NCBI RefSeq assembly: GCF_003350295.1
Contig: NZ_QLYY01000006.1
Location: 248,001-312,000 of the forward strand
Length of the DNA: 64,000 bases
Source: Vibrio tetraodonis
GTDB lineage: Bacteria > Pseudomonadota > Gammaproteobacteria > Enterobacterales > Vibrionaceae
Direction: 5' to 3'
The notes under the pieces are model-generated. The model was not told where the DNA came from. It searched no databases and saw only the letters and a list, made by a program, of their open reading frames with translations. Below are positions 26,519-35,430 of this stretch, piece by piece (positions within the stretch are counted from its first letter, which is position 1; every line of letters starts with the position of its first letter). The position numbers and the translations under genes were made by a program.

Positions 26519-28952
26519 AGCATTATTGGGCCATTACAGACGCTACCCTTTTCAAATTATTCTTGTCTGGCTTGGTCTTACCTTGGGTGTATCTCTTTTG
26601 GTCGGTGTGACATCGATTAACGAGCATGCGAAAAGTAGTTATCAACACGGAGAAAAGCTTTTTTCTAACCCCCTTCCATACCGAATTCGCCCTAAGCACA
26701 TTACTAATAAGATACCGCAAGGCTTTTATGTACAACTTCGACGAGATGGATTTGACCAATGTGCGCCTTTTGACCGTCTAAGACTCAACCTTAGTGACGG
26801 TTCTGAACTGGTTTTAGTTGGCCTTGATCCCCTTGCTATGTGGCAGTCCCACCAAAGCCTAGATTTGAAAGACTTTCCTTCCCTTCCTCTGATGGCAACT
26901 CCTCACCCAGTAATGGTTGGCTCTGATCTAGCAGCCTATATGGACTGGCAAGATGGAGACCAAATGACGTTGAGTAATGGCAGTACGCTTGGGCCTATTA
27001 TTGTCGATAAACTTGGCTTGATTCATGGTACCCAAGTGATCTCTGACATGTCACTGACAAGGATGATAGAGCGTAAAGCAGGCATTTCTTTCATTGCGTG
27101 TGGAGAAATGAATGTTGAGAAGTTCGCTCATTTAAAAAACTATTTACCTAATGGAATGATTATAACGAGGAGTTCCCATACCGAGCTTGAATCGATAACA
27201 CGAGCATTTCATATTAATTTGAGTGCTATGGGGATGCTGGCTTTTCTCGTAGGTTTGTTCATTTTTTACCAAGCAATGTCTTTGTCTTTGACTCAAAGGC
27301 AGCCTCTTGTTGGTATTCTTCGCCAAACTGGTGTCTCCGGAAGCCAGCTCACGGTTGCTCTGGGTATTGAGCTATTAATCCTGATCTTTTTCAGTTGGCT
27401 GTGCGGGAATCTTTTGGGGATAGTTCTTGCCAATCAGCTAATACCTGCGGTGTCAGGTAGTTTGCGAGACTTGTATGATGCAAATGTCGAGCTTGTTGTT
27501 TCATGGAGCTGGTCATCAGCAATATACAGCTTAGCCATGTCAATAATTGGGGCTTTTTTAACATGTGCATGGCCGATAGTAAGACTGCTTCAAACCCAGC
27601 CAGTAAGGCTCACTACTAGATTGTCATTAGTGCGCTTTTCTGGTACTGAATTTTCATTGCAAGCAGCATTCGCATGTGTGTTGTGCATTGTTGCGATTGC
27701 GATTTATCAGGCACCACAAACGCAAGTCTCTGGGCTCGTCATTATTGCTCTTATGTTAGTGAGTGTGGCATTGTTTACGCCGTATTTTATTTGGAAACTC
27801 TTTGATAGCCTTTCATACGTGCTTAAGTGGCCTAAAGCGAGATGGTTTTTCTCTGATGCTGCTGCAAGTATGAGTTATAGAGGGGTTGCAACAATGGCGT
27901 TTATGTTGGCAATGGCTGCGAATATTGGTGTAGAAACTATGGTCGGTAGTTTCCGCGATACTACTGATAGGTGGTTGAGCCAACGCTTAGGCGCTGACCT
28001 GTACATATACCCCAGTGTTAACTCTGTAACTAGGATGACTGGTTGGCTGTCTGAACAACCTGAAGTCGAGTCTGTTTGGTGGCGATGGGAGCAGAAGATT
28101 GATTTGGCAGATGAATCGATTCAAGTAGTAAGCACGGGCCACTCTGATGGCGAATGGGATTCTCTCACCGTAAAAATAGGTGTTCCTAATTACTGGTATC
28201 ATTTGCACCATTCTAAGGGGGTAATGATCAGTGAATCAATGGCAATCAAACGAGGTCTTCGCCCTGGAGACTATATTGATTTATTTGGTCAGTTAGGTAA
28301 ACGCTGGCAGGTCGTGGGTGTCTATTATGATTATGGCAACCCCTACAATCAGATAATGTTGTCTCACCAAAACTGGTTAAAAGCGTTTAAAGATAGTGGT
28401 TCGGTGACTCTGGGAGTGATACTCCAAGATGGTGTGAATATTTCAGGCTTAAAACACCGTTTGGAATCAGTTTTCCGAGTGGGGGCTGAACGAACTTATG
28501 ATAATAGTCATATCCATAAGAAAGCGATGAAGGTTTTCGATAGAACCTTTTCTATTGCAGACACTCTTGGCAACATTACGCTTGTTATAGCAATATGCGG
28601 TATTTTTTTCGCTAGTCTAGCAGGAGAAGTATCCCGACAAAGACATATATCATTACTAAGATGTCTAGGAATAACAGGTAAAGAGCTGGTTCTTATGGGG
28701 AGCTTACAATTGTTTCTTTTTGGTGCTATTTCAGTATTTATCGCTTTGCCTCTAGGTCTCGCTTTAGCTAATCTGATCGTTGATATTGTTATGAAGCCTT
28801 CCTTAGGTTGGACTCTAAGCCTCCAGTTGCTCTCCGGAGAGTATTTTCAAACTAGCATTATGGCAATGTGCTCTCTTATGCTCGCGGGAGCTCTGCCAAC
28901 GATGAGAATGATTAGGCATACGCCAATGAAGTTTGTACGGAACTCTTTATAG
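26499..28952 (+). CDS. FtsX-type ABC permease
   Basis: 817 residues, ATG 26499 with AAGGAGG 8 bases upstream. One N-terminal helix, a large periplasmic domain, a helix group around 240-385 ending in the RLLQTQPVRLTTR coupling segment, a further group (about 385-485), a second periplasmic domain and three C-terminal helices with IRHTPMKFVRN. That is the doubled FtsX layout of AttG-like permeases. Such operons often have a third gene for a secreted lipocalin-like AttH protein; none follows here. Substrate unknown. Confidence 0.85.
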   Translation: MLWPVVKALLGHYRRYPFQIILVWLGLTLGVSLLVGVTSINEHAKSSYQHGEKLFSNPLPYRIRPKHITNKIPQGFYVQLRRDGFDQCAPFDRLRLNLSDGSELVLVGLDPLAMWQSHQSLDLKDFPSLPLMATPHPVMVGSDLAAYMDWQDGDQMTLSNGSTLGPIIVDKLGLIHGTQVISDMSLTRMIERKAGISFIACGEMNVEKFAHLKNYLPNGMIITRSSHTELESITRAFHINLSAMGMLAFLVGLFIFYQAMSLSLTQRQPLVGILRQTGVSGSQLTVALGIELLILIFFSWLCGNLLGIVLANQLIPAVSGSLRDLYDANVELVVSWSWSSAIYSLAMSIIGAFLTCAWPIVRLLQTQPVRLTTRLSLVRFSGTEFSLQAAFACVLCIVAIAIYQAPQTQVSGLVIIALMLVSVALFTPYFIWKLFDSLSYVLKWPKARWFFSDAAASMSYRGVATMAFMLAMAANIGVETMVGSFRDTTDRWLSQRLGADLYIYPSVNSVTRMTGWLSEQPEVESVWWRWEQKIDLADESIQVVSTGHSDGEWDSLTVKIGVPNYWYHLHHSKGVMISESMAIKRGLRPGDYIDLFGQLGKRWQVVGVYYDYGNPYNQIMLSHQNWLKAFKDSGSVTLGVILQDGVNISGLKHRLESVFRVGAERTYDNSHIHKKAMKVFDRTFSIADTLGNITLVIAICGIFFASLAGEVSRQRHISLLRCLGITGKELVLMGSLQLFLFGAISVFIALPLGLALANLIVDIVMKPSLGWTLSLQLLSGEYFQTSIMAMCSLMLAGALPTMRMIRHTPMKFVRNSL

Positions 28953-29168
28953 CATGACTAAGGTTAAGGGTCTGTAGTGATTGTTGGCGGTGCATGCTGT
29001 GCTCAGAGTTATTACAACAAGGGCCATTGGTTGCATCGTTATACCGCAATATGAACCTCACTAAAAGTAATATATTACAACGATTTAAAGTGCGATTGAC
29101 AACGGAGTCATCTTTTTTTGATGCTCTATTGACAAGGTAGAATCAAGACATTTGTCTCCCATTAAGCG

Positions 29169-29204
29169 TCCGGTTTTGTGCTATTGATGGACTGCCAAAC
29201 CGGA
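29169..29204 (+). promoter_or_regulatory. inverted repeat upstream of nhaA
   Basis: TCCGGTTT (29169-29176) pairs exactly with 29197-29204 over a 20-base loop, 230 bases before nhaA. It could be a leader hairpin or an operator. The 28953-29432 interval otherwise holds only the leader ORF. Confidence 0.3.
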
Positions 29205-29367
29205 ATGGCACTAAATTTTTGGTATTTATCTCAAGAGTTGTTGTTTATATTGGTAATTCTCTGAATTTACCTATAATTAAGACAGGAATAAACGTGGTGT
29301 TACTCTTTAATTGTCGAAAATACCGAAGTGTAACCTCCAAACAAGCGATTTTTCCTTAAGGGTATCT

Positions 29368-29421
29368 ATGCGTAAACTCAGCTCTAGTGTTTGTTCATCG
29401 TGTATTAACATAATAATTTAA
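29368..29421 (+). CDS. 17-residue leader ORF of nhaA
   Basis: ATG 29368 is preceded by TTAAGGG at a good distance. The product is [17 protein letters not shown]. Its TAA stop (29419-29421) overlaps the TAAGGGA that serves as the ribosome-binding site of nhaA, 11 bases before the nhaA ATG. The layout suggests translational coupling or a regulatory leader peptide; this is inference from spacing only. Confidence 0.45.
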   Translation: MRKLSSSVCSSCINIII

Positions 29422-29432
29422 GGGACGATATC

Positions 29433-30599
29433 ATGAATGATATTATTCGCCACTTCTTTAAAATGGAGTCAGCTGGAGGCATTCTTCTCGTCATTGCTGC
29501 AGCAATCGCAATGACTATCGCCAATACACCGCTTAATGACGTTTATCAATCGGTTCTTCAGTCTTATGTGCTAGGTTTGTCTGTTTCACACTGGATTAAT
29601 GATGGCTTGATGGCGATATTTTTCCTCATCATTGGCCTTGAGGTGAAGCGTGAATTACTCGAAGGAGCACTTAAGTCGAAGGAAACCGCAATATTCCCTG
29701 CGATCGCAGCAGTAGGGGGGATGTTAGCTCCGGCTCTTGTATACGTGGCTTTTAACTATGGTGATGCGGATGCTATTCGTGGCTGGGCTATTCCAGCTGC
29801 AACTGATATTGCTTTTGCGCTCGGTATTATGGCTCTTTTAGGTAACCGTGTTCCCGTAAGTTTGAAAGTCTTCCTGCTGGCATTAGCTATTATTGATGAT
29901 TTAGGCGTAGTGGTGATCATCGCTCTCTTTTACACAGGAGAATTGTCGACCACAGCGTTGGGTGTTGGCTTTGCAATGACAGCAGCCTTATTTATCTTAA
30001 ATGCCAAGAAAGTTACTAAGCTCACCCCTTATATCATAGTCGGTGCGATACTTTGGTTTGCTGTATTAAAATCGGGTGTCCATGCAACATTAGCTGGAGT
30101 AGTCATAGGCTTTGCAATACCTTTGAAAGGTAAGAAAGACGAAGAATCACCTCTCAAGAAAATGGAACATGGGTTGCATCCTTATGTCGCTTTTGGAATT
30201 CTTCCAGTATTTGCGTTCGCTAATGCAGGTATTTCACTTGCAGGTGTTTCGATTGATGGCCTGACGTCTATGCTCCCACTGGGAATTGCTCTAGGCTTAC
30301 TACTTGGAAAACCAGTGGGAATTTTTACTTTCAGTTGGGTGGCTGTTAAAGCTGGGGTTGCTAAACTACCGGAGGGGATTAACTTCATTCATATATTCGC
30401 AGTATCGATTTTATGTGGTATTGGTTTCACGATGTCGATATTTATATCGTCTTTGGCCTTCGGTCAAGCGAATCCAGAGTACGATACATATGCGAGATTA
30501 GGAATCTTAATGGGCTCCACCATATCAGCGGTGCTTGGGTATATACTTCTTCGCGTATCACTTCCCGATAATACCAAAATGGCAAATAGACCAGCCTAA
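29433..30599 (+). CDS. nhaA: Na+/H+ antiporter NhaA
   Basis: 388 residues, standard length. Family features: [17 protein letters not shown] start, a reentrant-helix region, the paired aspartates in [10 protein letters not shown] and [11 protein letters not shown] (Na+/H+ binding site), and a conserved Lys in helix X (LLGKPVGIF). It exports Na+ in exchange for protons at the inner membrane and sets pH and salt tolerance, fitting a marine lifestyle. It may be regulated through the leader ORF just before it. Confidence 0.97.
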   Translation: MNDIIRHFFKMESAGGILLVIAAAIAMTIANTPLNDVYQSVLQSYVLGLSVSHWINDGLMAIFFLIIGLEVKRELLEGALKSKETAIFPAIAAVGGMLAPALVYVAFNYGDADAIRGWAIPAATDIAFALGIMALLGNRVPVSLKVFLLALAIIDDLGVVVIIALFYTGELSTTALGVGFAMTAALFILNAKKVTKLTPYIIVGAILWFAVLKSGVHATLAGVVIGFAIPLKGKKDEESPLKKMEHGLHPYVAFGILPVFAFANAGISLAGVSIDGLTSMLPLGIALGLLLGKPVGIFTFSWVAVKAGVAKLPEGINFIHIFAVSILCGIGFTMSIFISSLAFGQANPEYDTYARLGILMGSTISAVLGYILLRVSLPDNTKMANRPA

Positions 30600-30611
30600 T
30601 CTAAATTGGAA

Positions 30612-30646
30612 AAAAGCGCTCATCATAAAAGGAGCGCTTTTAGTTT
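30612..30646 (+). terminator. nhaA terminator
   Basis: AAAAGCGCTC (30612-30621) pairs with GAGCGCTTTT (30632-30641), 10-base loop, T-rich tail. Also faces the opposing OmpA-like gene. Confidence 0.85.
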
Positions 30647-30655
30647 GCAGAAAAG

Positions 30656-31273
30656 TTATTTTTCTATGATGCTAAATATGGTCCACTCTTCAACTACTGT
30701 TTCATCTAGACCGATAACACTTGCTGTCACACTGCGGTTTGCAGCATGAGCGACTTCGTCATCTCCTTCATCTTCTAACCTGCTCTCACCAAACCCCACG
30801 ATAGTGACTCGCTCGGGTGCTATACCGTAATACAATAATTCGTCCTGTACGGCTGCTGCTCTTTTTTTCGATAACTTAAGGTTATATGCTGCTGAGCCTA
30901 CTTTGCTTGTGTAACCTCGTATTTGAATCGACGCAGACATATATTTTTCCAAGAAGTCGGCCATTTCTTGTATTTGGTCCGAAAATACAGGATTAACTTC
31001 ATATGAATCGTGTTCGAAAAGGACTCTTAATGCCCGCTCTTCTTGTGCTTTGACCGAACTCGCACATCCGTCATTATCGATTTTTGCCCCCTCTGGGGTA
31101 TCCGGACACAGATCTCTTGCATTAACTACTCCATCTCTATCATCATCCGTCAAGTCTGCTACTTGGACAGCTCTGGGCGTATCTATATAACGATATTCAT
31201 CTTCGTTAGCCTGAGACGCAAAAGATAAGGCAATACCAACACTGGTCAGTGTAAATATACTTACGCTTTTCAC
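30656..31273 (-). CDS. OmpA-family protein with thrombospondin type 3-like Ca2+ motif
   Basis: 205 residues from GTG 31271-31273, two bases after the stop of the TolC-like gene and 8 bases after GGAG; this start gives a clean signal peptide (MKSVSIFTLTSVGIALSFAS-QA). An acidic DDDRDGVVNARDLCPDTPEG repeat binds Ca2+ in relatives. Residues about 85-185 are an OmpA-like peptidoglycan-binding domain (VLFEHDSYEVNP, GYTSKVGSAAYNLKLSKKRA, GFGESR). Probably tethers the envelope and the TolC-like channel. In the same transcript as the TolC-like gene, as in LapA-type adhesin loci. Confidence 0.85.
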   Translation of the reverse strand: MKSVSIFTLTSVGIALSFASQANEDEYRYIDTPRAVQVADLTDDDRDGVVNARDLCPDTPEGAKIDNDGCASSVKAQEERALRVLFEHDSYEVNPVFSDQIQEMADFLEKYMSASIQIRGYTSKVGSAAYNLKLSKKRAAAVQDELLYYGIAPERVTIVGFGESRLEDEGDDEVAHAANRSVTASVIGLDETVVEEWTIFSIIEK

Positions 31274-31275
31274 GA

Positions 31276-32589
31276 TCAATACTCCACTTGTTCCGCCCAT
31301 TCAGATGGGACATCGACTAATAAAGAATCTAATAAATTACCAGTGGCATTCATCACACGATACTTTGCATATTGCTCTGCATAATGTGCATCAAGGTAGT
31401 CTCTTCGTGCTTCAAATAGCTCGTTTTCTGTGTTGAGAAGGTCTAGCAGCGTTCTCTGACCGATTTGATATTGTTTTTCATAGGCGATCACGGTTTCCGA
31501 TGCCGAATCAACGTGATCTGCGAGAAAGTCTTTTTGTTGTAAAGTAAGGTCCAAAGCACTCCATGATAACCTCAAACTTTCCTCTACTTGGCGATAGGCA
31601 TCGTCACGTAAGTCTTTTGCTCTATTTAGTTGATATGCTGCACGTTCAGAAAGATCTTTATCCGATCCTCCATTGAAAAGGTTATAGCTTAATCTGAGCA
31701 TAGCGAGTGATTCATCGCTACTACCGATATTCCCTCCAGCATCATCTCTCCATGTTTGGCTTGCTTCAACCGATATTGTCGGGTAGTAGCTACCTTTGGA
31801 TTGTTTATACTGGTAACGCGCGGAGTCAACATCAGCCTGAGAAATTTTAATCACAGGGTGTTCACTAAAGGCAGTATCCAATGCTTCTTCAAGAGTCATT
31901 GGCAGCATAGACTGGTCAGCTTGAGGATAAATCAAACCCAACGGGCTCTGTCCAACTAATCTTCTAAACTGAGTATGGGTATCGATTAGGTTATTTTGTG
32001 CGGCAAGTAGATTACCGTGCGCTTTAGCAATACGAGCTTCTACTTGAGTAACGTCGGCAGTGGACCCAATGCCTGAGTCTGCACGCTTTTTGATATCACG
32101 GTATATCTTTTTGTGCACGGCAAGATTGCTCTCAGAAAGAGCAAGAACTTCATTTGATTTGACAGCATTAAGATAAATATCAGTGACTTGCAATGCTAGA
32201 TCGGAAGCATCTGCCAATAATTGTAACCTAGACGATTCAGCCTGTGCTGCAGTTCTGTCGATATCGTTCAGAGTTGCATTTCCATCCCATAAAAGTTGAG
32301 TGAGTATGATAGATGCTTCTTTTCTGGTTAAGTCCGTATCGGTCCTACCAGATGATCTTGCGGGGCTTATACTTTCTCTGCCTAATCCTGCGTCTAAGTC
32401 AACATTGGGTAAGTAGGCACCAAAAGAGGCATCTGCCTCCTTTAAAGCACTTTTGTACAGGTTGAACGTGCCCTTTAGTTCAGGGCTCGTTGCCAACGTA
32501 ATTGATACTGCTTGCTCAAGAGTTTGGCTATTGCTGGTAAAACCAACTAAAGCGACGCTACTGGCCAGAATCGCTTGTTTCCAGTTCAA
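31276..32589 (-). CDS. TolC/LapE-like outer membrane efflux protein for type I secretion
   Basis: 437 residues, signal peptide MNWKQAILASSVALVGFTSNS, then two TolC repeats: each with long alpha-helical coiled segments and the amphipathic strands of the beta barrel (for example SIILTQLLWDGNAT and LRLSYNLFNGGSDKDLS, where LxxNLFNGG is typical). The type matches AggA/LapE outer membrane factors of type I systems. Divergent from the adhesin gene at 32851 and followed by the OmpA-like gene. The ABC and membrane-fusion partners are not in this window. Confidence 0.88.
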   Translation of the reverse strand: MNWKQAILASSVALVGFTSNSQTLEQAVSITLATSPELKGTFNLYKSALKEADASFGAYLPNVDLDAGLGRESISPARSSGRTDTDLTRKEASIILTQLLWDGNATLNDIDRTAAQAESSRLQLLADASDLALQVTDIYLNAVKSNEVLALSESNLAVHKKIYRDIKKRADSGIGSTADVTQVEARIAKAHGNLLAAQNNLIDTHTQFRRLVGQSPLGLIYPQADQSMLPMTLEEALDTAFSEHPVIKISQADVDSARYQYKQSKGSYYPTISVEASQTWRDDAGGNIGSSDESLAMLRLSYNLFNGGSDKDLSERAAYQLNRAKDLRDDAYRQVEESLRLSWSALDLTLQQKDFLADHVDSASETVIAYEKQYQIGQRTLLDLLNTENELFEARRDYLDAHYAEQYAKYRVMNATGNLLDSLLVDVPSEWAEQVEY

Positions 32590-32850
32590 GGGAGACTCCT
32601 TTCTAATTAAACTAGCGAAAAATAAGGTAAAGGACGCAAGGTTTTATCTTATCTTTCATGAATGCAATTCATTGAATAATATAGTACAACTGACTGAAAA
32701 AATGGAAACTTTTTACCAAAAATGCAAATTAAGTATCGAAAAGATGTAAAGATGTACAAAACGCTTATTTACAGGTTGGCGCAATACGCATGCAAGGACT
32801 AAATTTAATAGTATGTATAGATGTGCGTGTAGCAAAGGTGGGCGTTATTC

Positions 32851-34935
32851 ATGTCAGTCGTTATTGATGCAAATGGTCAACTAAGAGAGCTTACTCCGGG
32901 AGAAGCTCCGAGGGCAGGAGAAGTTATCGTTGAATTTGGACAAGGTGCTCCTGCAGCAACAGATCTGGATGCTCAATTAGTCACTGATGATGGTGAAACA
33001 TTTGACATAGATTTAGATAGCGAAATAGCATCGATATTCGATCAGATAGAACAGGGGATTGACCCAACCCAAAACGAAGAGTTTGCGACAGCGGCAGGAG
33101 GGCAGAGCGGCTCTAGTTCTGCTGGTACAATTGAAATTGACAGAACAGCGTCACAAGCCATAGCAAGAACAGACTTTGATACCACAAGCCTGGAGTCTCA
33201 AGGGCTTTCTCGCATTCAAAGCTTAGCTTTAGTTAACCTTTTATTCTCTCCTAACTCTGCCTCTCCAGTAGCCATTGATCCCTCTCCAGAATTTATTCCT
33301 AACGACGGTGAGCGATATAGCTTTACCTATAATGAAAATTCGACTGATTCCGATGTTATTGGTACGGTGTCAGCCAGTGACACCGAAGGGGTCATATACA
33401 GTATAACAACCAACATTGTTAGTGGTGGTGAAAACCTTTTTCAAATCAATCCGACTACTGGAGAGATAAGATTATCTGCCGAAGGTAGTTCGTCTTTTGC
33501 TAATGAGTTTGAAGCTCTTAGAAACGTCCACAATATCGTGGTGACAGCAACGGAAGCTGGTGGGTCTGGTTCACAGCAATCTACAGCGATTAACGTCGAA
33601 CTGTCCGAATTAAATGTGAATGAGTTGCCAGTCGCACAAAGCTTCAGTATTGATGCTGAAGACCTAGTTTCTGTACCGGTTGTTTTTGATTCTACAGACT
33701 CTAGCCTTGACCGTATTTCTGATGAAGATGACGACTTTAGTAATGTAAAAATGAATGTCATGATCACTTCTTTGCCAACAAATGGTACTTTGCTTTACAC
33801 CGACACATCTGGCCAAACAAGGATTCTTACGGTTTCTGACCTCCACATAGCAGGCCAAACAGCAGATAACGCAAAGTTACTAAACCCTGACAACATTACC
33901 TATATTCCAGCAGCCGGGCCGTCTTTTGAAATTGGGTATAGTGGTGATCCTTCCAATATAATCCTCGATAATGGTTTCTACCGTTGGGGTGACTATATTA
34001 GTGCTACCGAAAGATCGGTCACCTTGGATAATGGGCGAACTATAGGGATTTCCATTACAAATAATGGAGGAAAAGCACTTAAACAATATACAGGCACCAA
34101 AAAGCATATAGGGTGGGGGCTGGGTGATGTAGATGGGTCAGGAATGAATAAAAACGAAACTCTCGTTATTGACCTAGTTAACAACCCTCTTTATGCAGTT
34201 TCTTTTGGTTTAGATGGTTTAGGAGGGGCATTTACAGCTAACGGTCGTAACTATGTTGAGGTGGTTTACGGGCTTGCTGACGGAACTACTCACACTGAAC
34301 GTTACCAAAAGGATGTAGGACATACAGGCAATAGCCAAATTCTATATGGGTATACCTATTCTTCGCCTGATGTACCCATTGTATCAATGGAGTTAACCTC
34401 AAACAACGGTAGTTGGGAACTTCGTTATCTTTCCGGTAATCAGCAGGTGACAGAAGATGTAACTTTTGATTACGTAACGGTAGACTCCGATTCGGTCATT
34501 AGTAACGAAGCCACTGTTACGATTGATGTAAGCGATTCCCCTCAATATGAAGTGCTATCTGCAGCCAGTGAAGTGACAGCACAACTTGGGAATCAAATTC
34601 TACTTGGTGATGCTAGTGATAATGTTTTTAAATGGTTAGACAATACTCTAGACAGAGGTACGGATGTAGTTAAAAATTTTGATCTAGGGAATGATTTACT
34701 CGATTTTAGAGACATTTTGGATGATAACGATGTTGAAGTCGCTGACCTGATCAACAAAATAGTACTGTCTGTAGAAAACGATAATGTTATTTTAAAGGTC
34801 AGTGATGAAGGTACGGACCAAACGGTCATTCTTGAGGGGGTGGTGACCTCATTCGAAAATGCAGGCTTAATAGTTAATAATGGTATTATTGATGAACTCA
34901 ATACTCTGGCTCAAATTTTGAAAGTGGACAGTTAA
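32851..34935 (+). CDS. small LapA/BapA-like type I secreted adhesin
   Basis: 694 residues. The N terminus (VVIDANGQLRELTPGEAPRAGE) resembles the LapA-type retention module, and TAAGG at 80-84 matches the dialanine site cut by LapG-type proteases. A cadherin-like domain follows (YNENSTDSDVIGTVSASD, FQINPTTGEIRL), a middle lectin-like or unknown region, and a C-terminal type I secretion region of the VCA0849 class (LGDASDNVFKWL, TDVVKNFDLGNDLLDF, ending LNTLAQILKVDS). Relatives are usually thousands of residues with many repeats, so this is a minimal form. Divergent TolC-like and OmpA-like genes support secretion and retention at the surface. No LapG/LapD gene is in the window. Confidence 0.8.
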   Translation: MSVVIDANGQLRELTPGEAPRAGEVIVEFGQGAPAATDLDAQLVTDDGETFDIDLDSEIASIFDQIEQGIDPTQNEEFATAAGGQSGSSSAGTIEIDRTASQAIARTDFDTTSLESQGLSRIQSLALVNLLFSPNSASPVAIDPSPEFIPNDGERYSFTYNENSTDSDVIGTVSASDTEGVIYSITTNIVSGGENLFQINPTTGEIRLSAEGSSSFANEFEALRNVHNIVVTATEAGGSGSQQSTAINVELSELNVNELPVAQSFSIDAEDLVSVPVVFDSTDSSLDRISDEDDDFSNVKMNVMITSLPTNGTLLYTDTSGQTRILTVSDLHIAGQTADNAKLLNPDNITYIPAAGPSFEIGYSGDPSNIILDNGFYRWGDYISATERSVTLDNGRTIGISITNNGGKALKQYTGTKKHIGWGLGDVDGSGMNKNETLVIDLVNNPLYAVSFGLDGLGGAFTANGRNYVEVVYGLADGTTHTERYQKDVGHTGNSQILYGYTYSSPDVPIVSMELTSNNGSWELRYLSGNQQVTEDVTFDYVTVDSDSVISNEATVTIDVSDSPQYEVLSAASEVTAQLGNQILLGDASDNVFKWLDNTLDRGTDVVKNFDLGNDLLDFRDILDDNDVEVADLINKIVLSVENDNVILKVSDEGTDQTVILEGVVTSFENAGLIVNNGIIDELNTLAQILKVDS

Positions 34936-35076
34936 TTATCCATTCTGAGTGTTATATGTTCTTTTTAGGTCGAGTCACATAAATTCTCGTATCTCGCACG
35001 AAGTTCTTGTTAAACGTTTTCTTTTACTGTATTTTCTCGAGCAATCTCGGGTTTGTCTTAATATTGATACACTGGG

Positions 35077-35394
35077 GGATACGCGTGATAACTATTCAGG
35101 CTGAGTATTTATCGCGTAGGGTAGGTATCGATAAGTTCTTTTATCGATAGACGGGATACTAATGTCGCCATGCGGCATGTTGATGGGAAACCCAACATTG
35201 AACTCACATAAAAAACACACACTGATCAGCTTTGTTCTACCTCAATGCCCTGTATTACAAAACAGTTGCATTACTGAACCTTGATTCCCCCAATTATAAG
35301 TTTTAATCCATTTATTCGATGGAGCGTATTCGTATAGCCACTTTTTGTGGTTTTGATACGAACGGGCAGCTGCACCTGCTATCCCATATAATAG
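35077..35394 (+). ncRNA. structured leader or small RNA candidate ahead of the norspermidine operon
   Basis: The 495-base gap before the dat-ddc gene has several hairpins in a row: ACGC..GATAA at 35081-35091 with 35109-35117; a perfect 9-bp stem at 35126-35134/35141-35149; GGGAAACCC near 35196; TTCGTAT 35329-35335 with 35356-35362 enclosing CCAC/GTGG; and GCAG/CTGC at 35366-35379. No coding frame fits. I do not recognise a known riboswitch. A regulated 5' leader or a separate sRNA are both open. Confidence 0.35.
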
Positions 35395-35430
35395 TTAAAT
35401 AAGTTACACAGAATATCGAAGGAGCTAGTC

